From: Anaerolineaceae bacterium
Lineage (GTDB): Bacteria; Planctomycetota; Phycisphaerae; FEN-1346; JAACEH01
Reading direction: 5' to 3'
Length of the DNA stretch: 9,519 nucleotides
NCBI GenBank assembly: GCA_011682595.1
Contig: JAACEH010000046.1
Coordinates: forward strand, 1 to 9,519
Shown here one piece after another: positions 1 through 8,000 of the stretch. A program made the translations under genes and the position numbers. The first letter of the stretch is position 1. Every line of letters begins with the position of its first letter. The notes beneath the pieces were generated by a model. The model was not told the DNA's origin and ran no database searches. It worked only from the letters and a program-made list of their open reading frames with translations.

Positions 1-2
1 CC

Positions 3-908
3 CAAGCCACCCAAGCCCCTCAAGGCGACGCCACGGCGATGCCGCGGCTGGAGCGGACAATCCGCGAGATCAACGAGTCCGACGACATCGATTTCGTGGT
101 CGTGCTGGGCAACCTGCTGGCCTCGGGTGACTCCGGAGCACTGGATCGGGCCAAGACCGCCCTGAGCGAACTGACCAAACCCTACTACGTCGTGCTGGGG
201 CCCGAGGGATTCGGCGGCTTGGGTGGCGACGCCACTGCCGGCAAGGCAAGCCGAGGGGGGAGCCGTCCCGTCGGGCGGAGCCTCTTGACATGGACATTTC
301 GCGGCCACGGGTTCAACGGGCCCGTGCCCTACTGGGATGCCGACCCCAAGGGCGACCTGGTCCTTGTGGCCCTGTATACGTCGGCTCCCGGGGTCGGCAA
401 ACCAGGCCACGTTGACGCCGAACAACTCAAGTGGCTCGACCGCACGCTCGGTAAGTATCCCAACCGGGCCGTGGCCATTCTGTCGTACCATGCCCTGGTT
501 TCGCTCCACCCGTTCGACAACACGCAGCAGTGGGACAGCCGCCTGATCGACAACCGCAGCGAGGTGGCCGATGTCCTGGCCCGCCACGACAATGTTTCAA
601 TGGTCCTGAGCGCCAGCCACGGTTTCGCCGCCAGCAAGGTGGTCGGCCGGGTGGTGCACATGAGCCTTCCGGGACTGTCCTCCTGGCCGCTGGCCTACAA
701 CGTGGTGACGGTCGGGCCGCGGATGCTCGAGCGGCAGTATGTGCCCATCGGCACCAGAGGCGAGTCGCTGGCCGCCTTCGAGCGGCTGGTCGGCAATCCG
801 ACCGTGCGCCAACTGTTCGGTCCCGGCGAGCGGGATGAGGAGCGGATCATTCAGACTTTCGGCGGGAAGAAATCCGAGGCCTGGAACCTCAACGCCCTGA
901 GGCCCTGA
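3..908 (+). CDS. Metallophosphoesterase-like protein, 3' part, catalytic motifs degenerate
   Basis: The frame is open to the left edge, so the start lies outside. The ATG at 39 is probably internal, since coding-like sequence (QATQAPQGDATA) precedes it. Numbered from that ATG, 289 residues are visible. The order of blocks resembles a calcineurin-like phosphoesterase: a beta strand DFVVVLGN (residues 18-25) where the family has the GD metal motif, YYVVLGPE (49-56) where GNH is expected, a block GHVDAEQLKWLDRTL (123-137) typical of the family, a strand ending SYH (149-151), and LSASH (190-194) where GHxH is expected. Asp25 is Asn, the GNH motif reads GPE, and only isolated histidines remain, so metal-dependent catalysis is doubtful. 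A Gly/Ala/Arg-rich insert (residues 59-80) coincides with a palindromic repeat. The first metal motif (DxH) would lie upstream, unseen. The gene converges on the minus-strand regulator. The family is inferred from fold-like pattern only; the substrate is unknown. Confidence 0.6.
   Translation, partial: QATQAPQGDATAMPRLERTIREINESDDIDFVVVLGNLLASGDSGALDRAKTALSELTKPYYVVLGPEGFGGLGGDATAGKASRGGSRPVGRSLLTWTFRGHGFNGPVPYWDADPKGDLVLVALYTSAPGVGKPGHVDAEQLKWLDRTLGKYPNRAVAILSYHALVSLHPFDNTQQWDSRLIDNRSEVADVLARHDNVSMVLSASHGFAASKVVGRVVHMSLPGLSSWPLAYNVVTVGPRMLERQYVPIGTRGESLAAFERLVGNPTVRQLFGPGERDEERIIQTFGGKKSEAWNLNALRP
4..37. repeat. Partial copy of a short GC-rich repeat at the window edge
   Basis: This piece shares two stretches with the palindromic element at 215-253. 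The 12 bases gccacccaagcc (6-17) are the exact reverse complement of 216-227. The 11 bases ggcgacgccac (24-34) recur in direct orientation at 225-235. Two such matches within so short a span are unlikely by chance. The piece lies in the reading frame of the phosphoesterase-like gene and adds the peptide GDATA, which also occurs in the second copy. Its left boundary may lie outside the window. Confidence 0.4.
215..253. repeat. Nested palindromic repeat element inside a coding region
   Basis: An outer inverted pair, cggctt (215-220) and aagccg (248-253), encloses an inner hairpin gtggc-gac-gccac (223-235). Parts of the element recur at 6-17 (inverted) and 24-34 (direct). It sits in frame in the phosphoesterase-like gene, directly after the position of the degenerate GNH motif, and encodes a Gly/Ala-rich loop. 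This is the look of a small dispersed palindromic repeat of the kind common in large GC-rich genomes. Whether it occurs elsewhere in this genome cannot be seen from here. Confidence 0.5.
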
Positions 909-929
909 GGCCGGAGTGTGCCAGGGCAG

Positions 930-1438
930 TCAGGACCGCTTGGCGACCAGGATGTGTATGGCCACCGCGTCTTCGATGACCTCATAGCGATGTTCGAAAA
1001 TGCAGTCGAAGCGGACCGCCTGGCCGGGTAGACGCTGTTGCGGACGTGGAGTTGCACCTTTCCCGACAGGACAAAACAGATTTCATAATCGTCTTGGTGC
1101 TCGTGTACGGCGGTGCCCGCCGTGCCGGCGCTTCCGGTGATGTAGGATATCCGCAGGCGGCCGTACTTGACCTGGTTCAGGTTGAAGCCGTGTTCGTCGA
1201 CGAAGCTCTCGGCCTGGACGATCTTCGGGCGATCGTGTTCGGCCAGGGCCAGCAGGTTGTGGGTCTGCAGATCCAGTGCCCGGGCGATCTTGTCGAGCGT
1301 CTTCAGTTCGGGATTGCCGAGGTTGCGCTCCAGCTTGCTCAGGGCCACGTAGCTGACATTGCACTTCTCGCTCAGCCCGTAGATCGTAAGTCCCATCTTC
1401 TTGCGGATATGCCGAATGATGCTGAAGTCGTAGGTCAT
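930..1438 (-). CDS. XRE-family HTH and cupin-domain transcriptional regulator, frameshifted
   Basis: The product is probably a DNA-binding regulator that senses a small ligand through a cupin barrel. It starts at the ATG at 1438, preceded by GGAGGAAGG. Residues 9-63 form an XRE helix-turn-helix (LTIYGLSEKCNVSYVALSKL, then ERNLGNPELKTLDKIARAL). The cupin begins near residue 98. Its first motif is clear: His112, His114, Glu119 and Gly126 match HxH-X4-E-X6-G. After Tyr137 (codon 1030-1028) the frame breaks. Read in the original frame, the tail is low-complexity and runs to 851, inside the 3' end of the converging gene. In the -1 frame the expected second cupin half appears at once (PGQAVRFDCIFEHRYEVIED) and stops at TGA 932-930, giving about 169 residues in all. 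The lesion is either a real mutation or a sequence error. Compared with similar cupins about three residues also seem missing at the joint, so a 10-base deletion fits as well as a single-base one. The regulated genes are unknown; it lies 101 bases downstream of addA. Confidence 0.82.
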
Positions 1439-1446
1439 GACACCTT

Positions 1447-1451
1447 CCTCC
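1447..1451 (-). promoter_or_regulatory. Ribosome binding site of the XRE-cupin gene
   Basis: On the minus strand GGAGG (followed by AAGG) lies 8 bases before the ATG at 1438. It decides this start over the upstream in-frame ATG at 1585, which would overlap the end of addA and add an unconserved N-terminal stretch before the helix-turn-helix. Confidence 0.8.
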
Positions 1452-1476
1452 CTCTTGCCCCCCTGGCCGGTCCTGA

Positions 1477-1505
1477 AATGTGCGCCCCCCCAACACCTGT
1501 GGCAA
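1477..1505 (-). promoter_or_regulatory. Possible sigma-70-type promoter with a G7 tract in its spacer
   Basis: On the minus strand TTGCCA (1505-1500) and CACATT (1482-1477) are separated by exactly 17 bases. The -35 match is 5 of 6 and the -10 match only 3 of 6. It would start a leader of about 30 bases carrying the GGAGG site before the regulator ATG. The spacer holds a run of seven G (1491-1485). This is a weak call: the spacing is right, but the -10 box is poor and the strand is GC-rich. Confidence 0.25.
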
Positions 1506-1539
1506 CAACAGACAACTCGGGCCGTCTTCCGGACACTCA

Positions 1540-4500
1540 TTACAGTTTCCCGCAGGCCTCGGCAAATGGGCACGGCCGACTGCACGGACTGAGCGGAGCA
1601 AAGCAGCGATTGTGGATGCCTTCGACCAGCGGCAGAAGTTCGACGGCCCTGGCCTCGCCGAGCATATTCTGTAGTATACCCGGATTCAGAAAAGCAAGGA
1701 AGGCCCTGTCGAGGTTTACTCCAAGAAAGTTTTCGGCCGCCTCGATGTATACCCGGAGTTGGTACCGGTGGCCCAAAGCGTGCTTGGCCACATCTTCCGG
1801 TCCGATACGGTCGGTCTTGTAGTCAACAAGCGTCCACTGACCGCCGGCGTCCTTATACAGCAGATCGATTTTCCCGCTGACCGTGACTCCCTTCAGATCA
1901 ATCACAAAGGGCACTTCGCGCAGCGCCTTCTTGGCCGAAGCAAGCTCTGCGGCCAAGGGCATGGACCGCAATTGTGTTGTCAGGGCAACTACGCGCTCGA
2001 TGGCCGACGGCCGCTCGGACGGCCTGATCCGGCAATGCCGGCCGACCAGCCGCTCGATCGTCTCCTGCGGCACCTCGCAGGACATCCGGTCCATCCCTTC
2101 AAGGCATTCGTGCACGATCGTCCCGACAGCCGCCGCGTCAGGCCCCCCCGGCGAACCACCACAGCCATCGGACCGCGGAGCCTTCAGGCCCAGCACATGC
2201 TTCAGATAGAACAGGGCGGGGCACCGCGCATAATCGGCCAGCGAGGTCGCCGAAACGGTCACCGTCGCGCCACCTTCGGGCACCGGGGCAACCTGGTCCC
2301 GTAGACGGCCCAGGAACTTTGCGTTCGCCGCCTCAGAGGTGAGGGCCTCCAGTGCAGCGACGTTCAGTTCGCCGTCGGCAAACAGTGCCGCCACCTTGCC
2401 GCGCCTTGCGACGGCGCCTTTACGCAGGGGCTCCACCTCCGCGACGTCCACCATCACCTTGGCCCCCGGCGCCGCCTCGACCGTCTGTTGTCCGCACTCG
2501 GCCCCGGCCAGGTCAACCCCCAGCATGCGGCCGGCGTAGTCCAGCCAACTGTCGCCGTCGATCCTCTGCGATCCGGAAAGAATCAGCCGCTGCCGGGCCC
2601 GGGTGGCCGCCACGTAGAAAAGTCGCTTGAACTCCTCGCTCTCGGCCCGGGCCTCGCGATGTTTCATGAGCGTGTAGGCAGCAGGCTCGAACTCGTCGCG
2701 CTGGCGGTCGGGTTTTCGCGGGGCCAGACCGAGCGACTCCGAAATGTGGAAGGCCCTGCCCGCGCCACCCGTACGCCGAGCGGCCCCCGAGTCGGCCAGA
2801 ATGACGTACGGAAACTCGAGGCCCTTGGCCCGGTGCACGGTCATCAGCAACACCGCGTCGCTGCCCTCCTCGGCCAGGGGAGCTTCGGCCTCCTCGACGC
2901 CCTCGCTCTGTCCGGCCTCGACTTGCTCCAGAAAGTCCTCCAGCCGCGACCGGCCACTGTGGTCGAACCGGCGGGCCATCTCGACCAGCCGCCGCAGATT
3001 GGCGTAGCGCCGCCGGCCGAGGAACTGCGGCAACAGGACGTGGGCCGGCGCCGGGCAACCCGGCCGGCCGTCGTCGCCGCAGTAGCCGTCGAAAACAATT
3101 TCCTGCAGCAGTTGGGCGATGCCCACGCGGCCGGCCCGTTGTGTGAAGTGGGCCATCCACCGCGAGGCCCGGCCGGCCTTGGCGGCGTCGGACTCCGAGA
3201 GCCGTTTCAGGAGTCGCCCCGACTCGAGGGCCGCCGCCAAAGGTTTCTCGCTGCACAGTACGCACAGGGCATCGTCCGAAAGGCCGACCAACGGGCCACG
3301 CAACAACGTCGCCACCGCCAGATCGTCGCCGGGATTCCTGATGGCCTGCATGGCGGCAATCACGTCGCGCACTTCCTGCTGGTCGTAGAAATGTCGCCCG
3401 CCCACGACGTAAAAGGGAATGCCGCACTGCTTCAGCGCCTCCTCGTAGGCGTAGATTTGCGTCTGGCGGTGCATCAGGATGGCGATGTCGCCGTAGGTCG
3501 CCGGGGGCTTGCTCTTGGCCGCCACCGTGTCGCTGATCCAGCGGGCGATCCGGGCCGCCTCGCGATGGCGCAGGTCCTCGGCCTTCAGGTCCTTATGGTC
3601 CGCCACCAGCAGAACCTGCATGCTGACCGGCGGCCTCCGCTGGTCGTCGGCCGACAGGGCCACGAAATCCCGGCCCAGCAGGGGCTCGAACATGGCGTTG
3701 GTCGTTTGGGCCAACCCTTCGTGGAAGCGGAAGGTTCGCGTCAATCTGGCCGTGCTGTCCCGGTCGAATTCGCCGGCGATGCGGCGAAACACCTCGACGT
3801 CCGCCCCGCGGAAACGGTAGATCGACTGCTTGGGGTCGCCGACGCCGAAGAAGGAGCCGGGACGAAGCGAGGCCATGCCCGCCCCGTCGTCGCCGAGCAG
3901 CAGGGCCAGAATCTCCGTCTGCAGAAGGTTGGTGTCCTGCAACTCGTCGACCAGAATTTGTCGGTACCGCCGTCCGATGCGCCGCCGCAACTTGCGGTTG
4001 TCGCGAAGAAGGTCTCGCGTCATGATCAGCAGATCGTCGAAGTCGAGCATGCCCAGGTCGCTCTTGGCCTGCTGAAAGTCGGCGATTATGCGGCCGGCCA
4101 CCCGGCTTACCGCCCGGGCCAGGACCAAGTGCTGCTCCCAGGTCTCGGGCGGCGCGAAGTCGCACTGCTTCAGCGCCGCCCTGGCCGCCTCGCGCACGGA
4201 TTTCAGGGCTCGGGAGACTTCCTTGTACAACTCCGGGTTGGCCCACTTTCCGGCCGATCCCCGCCTCCTGAAATCCAGACCGGCCAGGGCGATCAGGCCG
4301 TCAATACGCTCGGCAAGGTCCTTGCCGGATTCGACCATCGCCATGGCTTCAAGGGCCAGCAGACGCGACTCCTCTCGCCCGTCGCCCTCCGGTCCCTGGA
4401 CCGCCGTCAGGAAGTCACGATCCCTGGCAAACCCCTCGTCGGCCAACAGCTCGTCGAGGGCCGCTCTCTGCTGGGCTTCGACTTCCGACCGCAAAGCCTC

Positions 4501-5091
4501 GATCTGCTCGGGGATCGGCCGGTCGTGCAGGGCGGCCGACCGCTGGACCTTCTCCCGGTCGGCCAGTGCCTCGGCCAGAAGCGACTGCACCGTGGGCAGC
4601 GTGTAAGCCCGCGTCACGGTCAGCAGGTCCTGGTCGCCCTCGTCAAACAGCCGCTGAAGCGTCGCGGTGATGGTTTCGCCGGTTTCGCCGGCCAGCCGGC
4701 GGCGCTCGGCCGTGGAGAGAACCTCGAACCTGGGGTCCAGGCCCGCTTCGACCGGATGCTGCCTGAGAAGGCGGGTGCAGAACCCGTGAATCGTGCCGAT
4801 CGTCCCGGACGCCAGGCCGCTCAAGCGGTCCTGCCACTGGCGACGCTGGTCGGCGGTCGCGGCGGACTCGATCTCTTCGCGGCAACGCTCTCGCAGCCTG
4901 GTCACCATCTCCGCGGCCGCCTTCTCGGTGAAGGTAATGGCCGCCAGGTGTTCAGGGTAGGCGCCGAGAGCCATGAGGCCGAGGAATCGCTCGACCAGCA
5001 CGCGCGTCTTGCCGGTGCCCGCCCCGGCGGTCAGGCAGAGGTTCTCGTCCAGCCGCTGGACGGCCGCAAGTTGTTCGCGGGTCAGGCTCAC
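1540..5091 (-). CDS. addA: AddA: ATP-dependent helicase/nuclease subunit A
   Basis: This is the motor subunit of the AddAB complex, which unwinds and resects double-strand break ends for RecA loading. The product has 1183 residues from a GTG at 5091, close to the usual AddA size. The GTG overlaps the addB stop (GTGA) and has GGAGG 7 bases before it. An ATG at 5172 is rejected because it adds 27 residues inside addB. Helicase motifs in order: Q-motif TREQLAAVQ (4-12), Walker A AGAGTGKT (22-29), Ia AITFTEKAAAEM (51-62), II VDELQDTN (381-388), III GDPKQSIYRFRGAD (from 418), V TVHRAKGLEF (around His753), VI YVAATRARQRL (826-836). The C-terminal RecB-type nuclease looks active: His994, Asp1076 (GKID), Asp1090/Lys1092 (DYK), Gln1111/Tyr1115 (QLRVY). 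Cys957 (YARCP) and Cys1170-X3-Cys1174-X5-Cys1180 form a four-cysteine pattern like the iron-sulfur staple known from AddB-type nucleases. RecB is the alternative, but the addB neighbour argues for AddA. Confidence 0.93.
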   Translation of the reverse strand: MSLTREQLAAVQRLDENLCLTAGAGTGKTRVLVERFLGLMALGAYPEHLAAITFTEKAAAEMVTRLRERCREEIESAATADQRRQWQDRLSGLASGTIGTIHGFCTRLLRQHPVEAGLDPRFEVLSTAERRRLAGETGETITATLQRLFDEGDQDLLTVTRAYTLPTVQSLLAEALADREKVQRSAALHDRPIPEQIEALRSEVEAQQRAALDELLADEGFARDRDFLTAVQGPEGDGREESRLLALEAMAMVESGKDLAERIDGLIALAGLDFRRRGSAGKWANPELYKEVSRALKSVREAARAALKQCDFAPPETWEQHLVLARAVSRVAGRIIADFQQAKSDLGMLDFDDLLIMTRDLLRDNRKLRRRIGRRYRQILVDELQDTNLLQTEILALLLGDDGAGMASLRPGSFFGVGDPKQSIYRFRGADVEVFRRIAGEFDRDSTARLTRTFRFHEGLAQTTNAMFEPLLGRDFVALSADDQRRPPVSMQVLLVADHKDLKAEDLRHREAARIARWISDTVAAKSKPPATYGDIAILMHRQTQIYAYEEALKQCGIPFYVVGGRHFYDQQEVRDVIAAMQAIRNPGDDLAVATLLRGPLVGLSDDALCVLCSEKPLAAALESGRLLKRLSESDAAKAGRASRWMAHFTQRAGRVGIAQLLQEIVFDGYCGDDGRPGCPAPAHVLLPQFLGRRRYANLRRLVEMARRFDHSGRSRLEDFLEQVEAGQSEGVEEAEAPLAEEGSDAVLLMTVHRAKGLEFPYVILADSGAARRTGGAGRAFHISESLGLAPRKPDRQRDEFEPAAYTLMKHREARAESEEFKRLFYVAATRARQRLILSGSQRIDGDSWLDYAGRMLGVDLAGAECGQQTVEAAPGAKVMVDVAEVEPLRKGAVARRGKVAALFADGELNVAALEALTSEAANAKFLGRLRDQVAPVPEGGATVTVSATSLADYARCPALFYLKHVLGLKAPRSDGCGGSPGGPDAAAVGTIVHECLEGMDRMSCEVPQETIERLVGRHCRIRPSERPSAIERVVALTTQLRSMPLAAELASAKKALREVPFVIDLKGVTVSGKIDLLYKDAGGQWTLVDYKTDRIGPEDVAKHALGHRYQLRVYIEAAENFLGVNLDRAFLAFLNPGILQNMLGEARAVELLPLVEGIHNRCFAPLSPCSRPCPFAEACGKL

Positions 5092-8000
5092 CGGGTTTCC
5101 TCCACCGTTTTGTATTCGACGCGCCAACGGGCCGTGCGGCACAGGCCGTGGTACGGGCACCAGGCGGGGCACTTGGCTGCAGGCGCCGGCGGGAATTCAC
5201 CGCGGCGGCATCGCCCGACCATTTCCGCGACCCTGGCCCGGGCGGAGTCCAGCAACGCTTCAGCGGCTTCGGCTCGCCGCCCGATCAGTGAGAGGGCCGC
5301 ATAATAGTCCAGGTCGCGAAGGTAGTAGTAGGCCCCCTGGCCAAGGCCCAGGTTCATCTGCTCGCCCAGCGTCTGCTCGACGGCCAGCAGATAGAGCGGC
5401 AGTTGCAGGGCCAGGCCCTCCCTGACGCGTCGGGCGATGTCGGTGGGTTTGGCGCCGCTCTTATAGTCGATGACGATCAGCCGGCTCGGCCGCCCGTCTT
5501 CGATCACGAGGTCGATGCGGTCGATGCGGCCGCGAATGTGAATCGGCCCGTCGTCGGAGTCGATGGCCGCCGGCGAGGTCGTGCTCTGCGGGTCGGCCCC
5601 CTTGTGCACGGTCATGCCGAACGACCACTCGAACAGTCGCGGCTCGACGTCAAAGGGCAGGTCGCGGCAACGGGTGGTTTCCCGGCGGACATAGTTCAGC
5701 AGCCGCTGGCGGATTTCGTCCTTCTGGATTTCCCACATGGCCGGCAGGCCGCCGGGGGCTTTTCCACCCAGGTTTTCGCGTCGCGAAAATACCCGGTCCG
5801 CAGAAGCAGACATCTCCTCGAGCAACGGCTCGACGGGCAACAGTTCCAGACGGGTGCCGTCCGGGCCGTCCTTGCGGCGGGCCAGGTAGAAGTCGCTCAG
5901 GATGTCGTGATAGAGAAGGCCAACCTGATCCTCCAGAACATATTGCTCCGCCAGGCGCCAGGGCTCCAGTCGGCAGACGGTCTGGGCGAAAAATAAGAAC
6001 GGGCACCGGGCGTAGTTCTCCAGGCTGGTGATGCTGAAAACGTGCCGGGCGGGATAGCGATCCGCAAACTCCTTCAAGAGCGCTTCGTCCGACAGCACGC
6101 CGTCGAAGCGGCCGAACGGTTGGGCGGACTCTCGCTCCTTCTCGACGGCCACCGAGTGCAGGGTGGCCCGCAGTGTCGGGTCGAGCCGATCGACGGCGGC
6201 CAACAGTGGCAGGCACTCACTTTTGTCCTCGGCCACCGCGAGCATGACCACCCGGCGAAGTTCCTCGGGGTTGGCCGCGTCGGCGACCGGGAGATCGCAA
6301 TCCCGGGCCGTTACCGTTTCGACGGTGGATCGGTCCCGGCCCACGGTCACCCGCAGCAGTTCGTCCCAGAAGGGGCTCGGGGCCAGTGGGCGGCCATCCT
6401 CGTCCGAGGCCGGCCGCGTCAGGATCAGACGGTCGGTGGCCCGGGTGACGGTCATGTAAAAAAGGAACCGTTCCTCGGCCATCCCGGCCCGCCGGTCCGG
6501 CACAGCGAGGCCCGCCGCCGCCATGGCCGGGAGATTCTCCGGCGTTTCGACCAGGTGCGTCCGGTAAGGTTGCGGCCAACAGCCGTCCAGCAGCCCCGGA
6601 ACGGCCACCACCGGGAAACTGAGGGCCCGCGACGAGTGAACATCGAGAATGTTGACGCCTCCGCCAAGACAGCGCGGCGGGGCGACCTTTGCCGATTCCA
6701 GGGCGGCCTGCAGTTCGGTGACGAATTCGCGCAAGGTCATGGCCGCCGCCGGGGCCACTTCGTCCAGTTCCTCGAGTTCACCCAGCAGATCGCGAAGCGA
6801 TTCCAGCGAGGCCATGTCCCGCCGCATCAAGGCCGGGTCGTCGACCTCCGTGACCTTGTGGTCCAAATCGAAATCATCAAGCAAATCCAGCATCGCCGCA
6901 ACAAATGTCATCCGCGGCGCATCTTGCGGAATGGCCTCCAGGCGGTCGAAGAATCGTTCGAGCAACCGTTCGACCTTGCCGGCCGTTGCGGCTTCGGCCT
7001 TGGCTGCTTCCTGGTCCTCCTGCCGATCGAGCCGGCCGTTGTCCCGGCGGTCCGCGATGTAGCGGCGAATGGCTTGCAGGTGATTATCCGCGCCCTCGAA
7101 GACGCCGCTCTGATGAAGCAGCCGATCGGCCGCCTCGACCGTCTGCCGGTCGGCATCGGAGTCCTCGCGCGGGAAGTAAGGCGACCGCAGGACGGCGGTC
7201 AGGTCGCGATAGTTGAAGTTGCCCACCGGCAGGCTCACCACTTCGAGCAGCCACCTCGGCAGGGGCAACCTGTGCAGCGGCGTTCCCTCCAGGCCGTCCA
7301 GGGGAAGTCCGTAGCGGGGAAATATCTCGGCGATGAGCCCCTCGTAGAGTTCTCGCGAGCGGAGAACGACGGCCACCTCGGCGGGACGGAGTGAGCGGTC
7401 GGCCTGCAGGAGTTGCTTGATCCGGCGGGCCAGGTGCTCGACCTCGCGTGTGCGGCCGGCGGTTTCGGTGAAGGTGACGGCGGCGGGGTGGCCGGGGTCG
7501 ATCTTTTCTGGCGGCCCGGCCCGGTCCTCGAACAGGAATCGCTCCAGGTGGGCCAGCGTCGAAATGCCGCCAGCCGCCCGGCCGTGCTCCTCTATCCGGA
7601 CCTCGCCCGCAAAGGTTTCCTGCAGTTCTTTGAGTGTCTGCAATGTCGGCGCGAAGACCTCAGGCCGGTCCTTCCGGCAGGGCAGGGTGATGACCATGGC
7701 CGCCCCCCGGCGGTGAAGAATCCGCAGAACGTCGCGCTGGGGGCGAGCGAAATTCTGGAAACCGTCCACCAGCACGTGGGCCGGCCAACTGAAGCTGTCG
7801 CCCGCTGCGGCCAGGGCCTCCCGGGTCTGCCAGAACAGGCCCGCGTCGTCGTAAAGGTTATGGTCGGTCAGCCGCATCTGGTAGCGAACGTAAAGGGCGG
7901 CCAGATCGGCCAGCGGGCCGCGGCGGGCCTTGACGGCCCCGGCGAAATCTTCCGGGCGAATCTCCTCGGTCTTGAGCTTGCGGATGAACTCGCTCAGCGA

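Noticed and set aside
905..935. A terminator between the converging genes
   Set aside because: I see no stable hairpin followed by a T run on either strand in this short gap; termination may be Rho-dependent or may lie elsewhere.
1439..1539. Riboswitch or attenuator in the addA-regulator gap
   Set aside because: The 101 bases show no convincing stem-loop series or known aptamer pattern beyond the weak promoter and the ribosome binding site.
1439..1585. Upstream start of the XRE-cupin gene at 1585
   Set aside because: It would overlap the end of addA, and the added residues look like translated intergenic DNA. The ATG at 1438 has GGAGG and starts directly before the helix-turn-helix.
5092..5172. 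N-terminal extension of addA to the ATG at 5172
   Set aside because: The 27 extra residues are Pro/Arg-rich, lie inside addB and have no family likeness. The GTG at 5091 has a good ribosome binding site and gives the Q-motif at the expected place.
2488..5304. A 938-codon open frame on the + strand opposite addA and the end of addB
   Set aside because: It is antisense to two well-supported genes with clear motifs. High G/C at third positions removes stop codons from the opposite strand, and the translation shows low-complexity Gly/Arg/Pro/Gln without recognisable domains.
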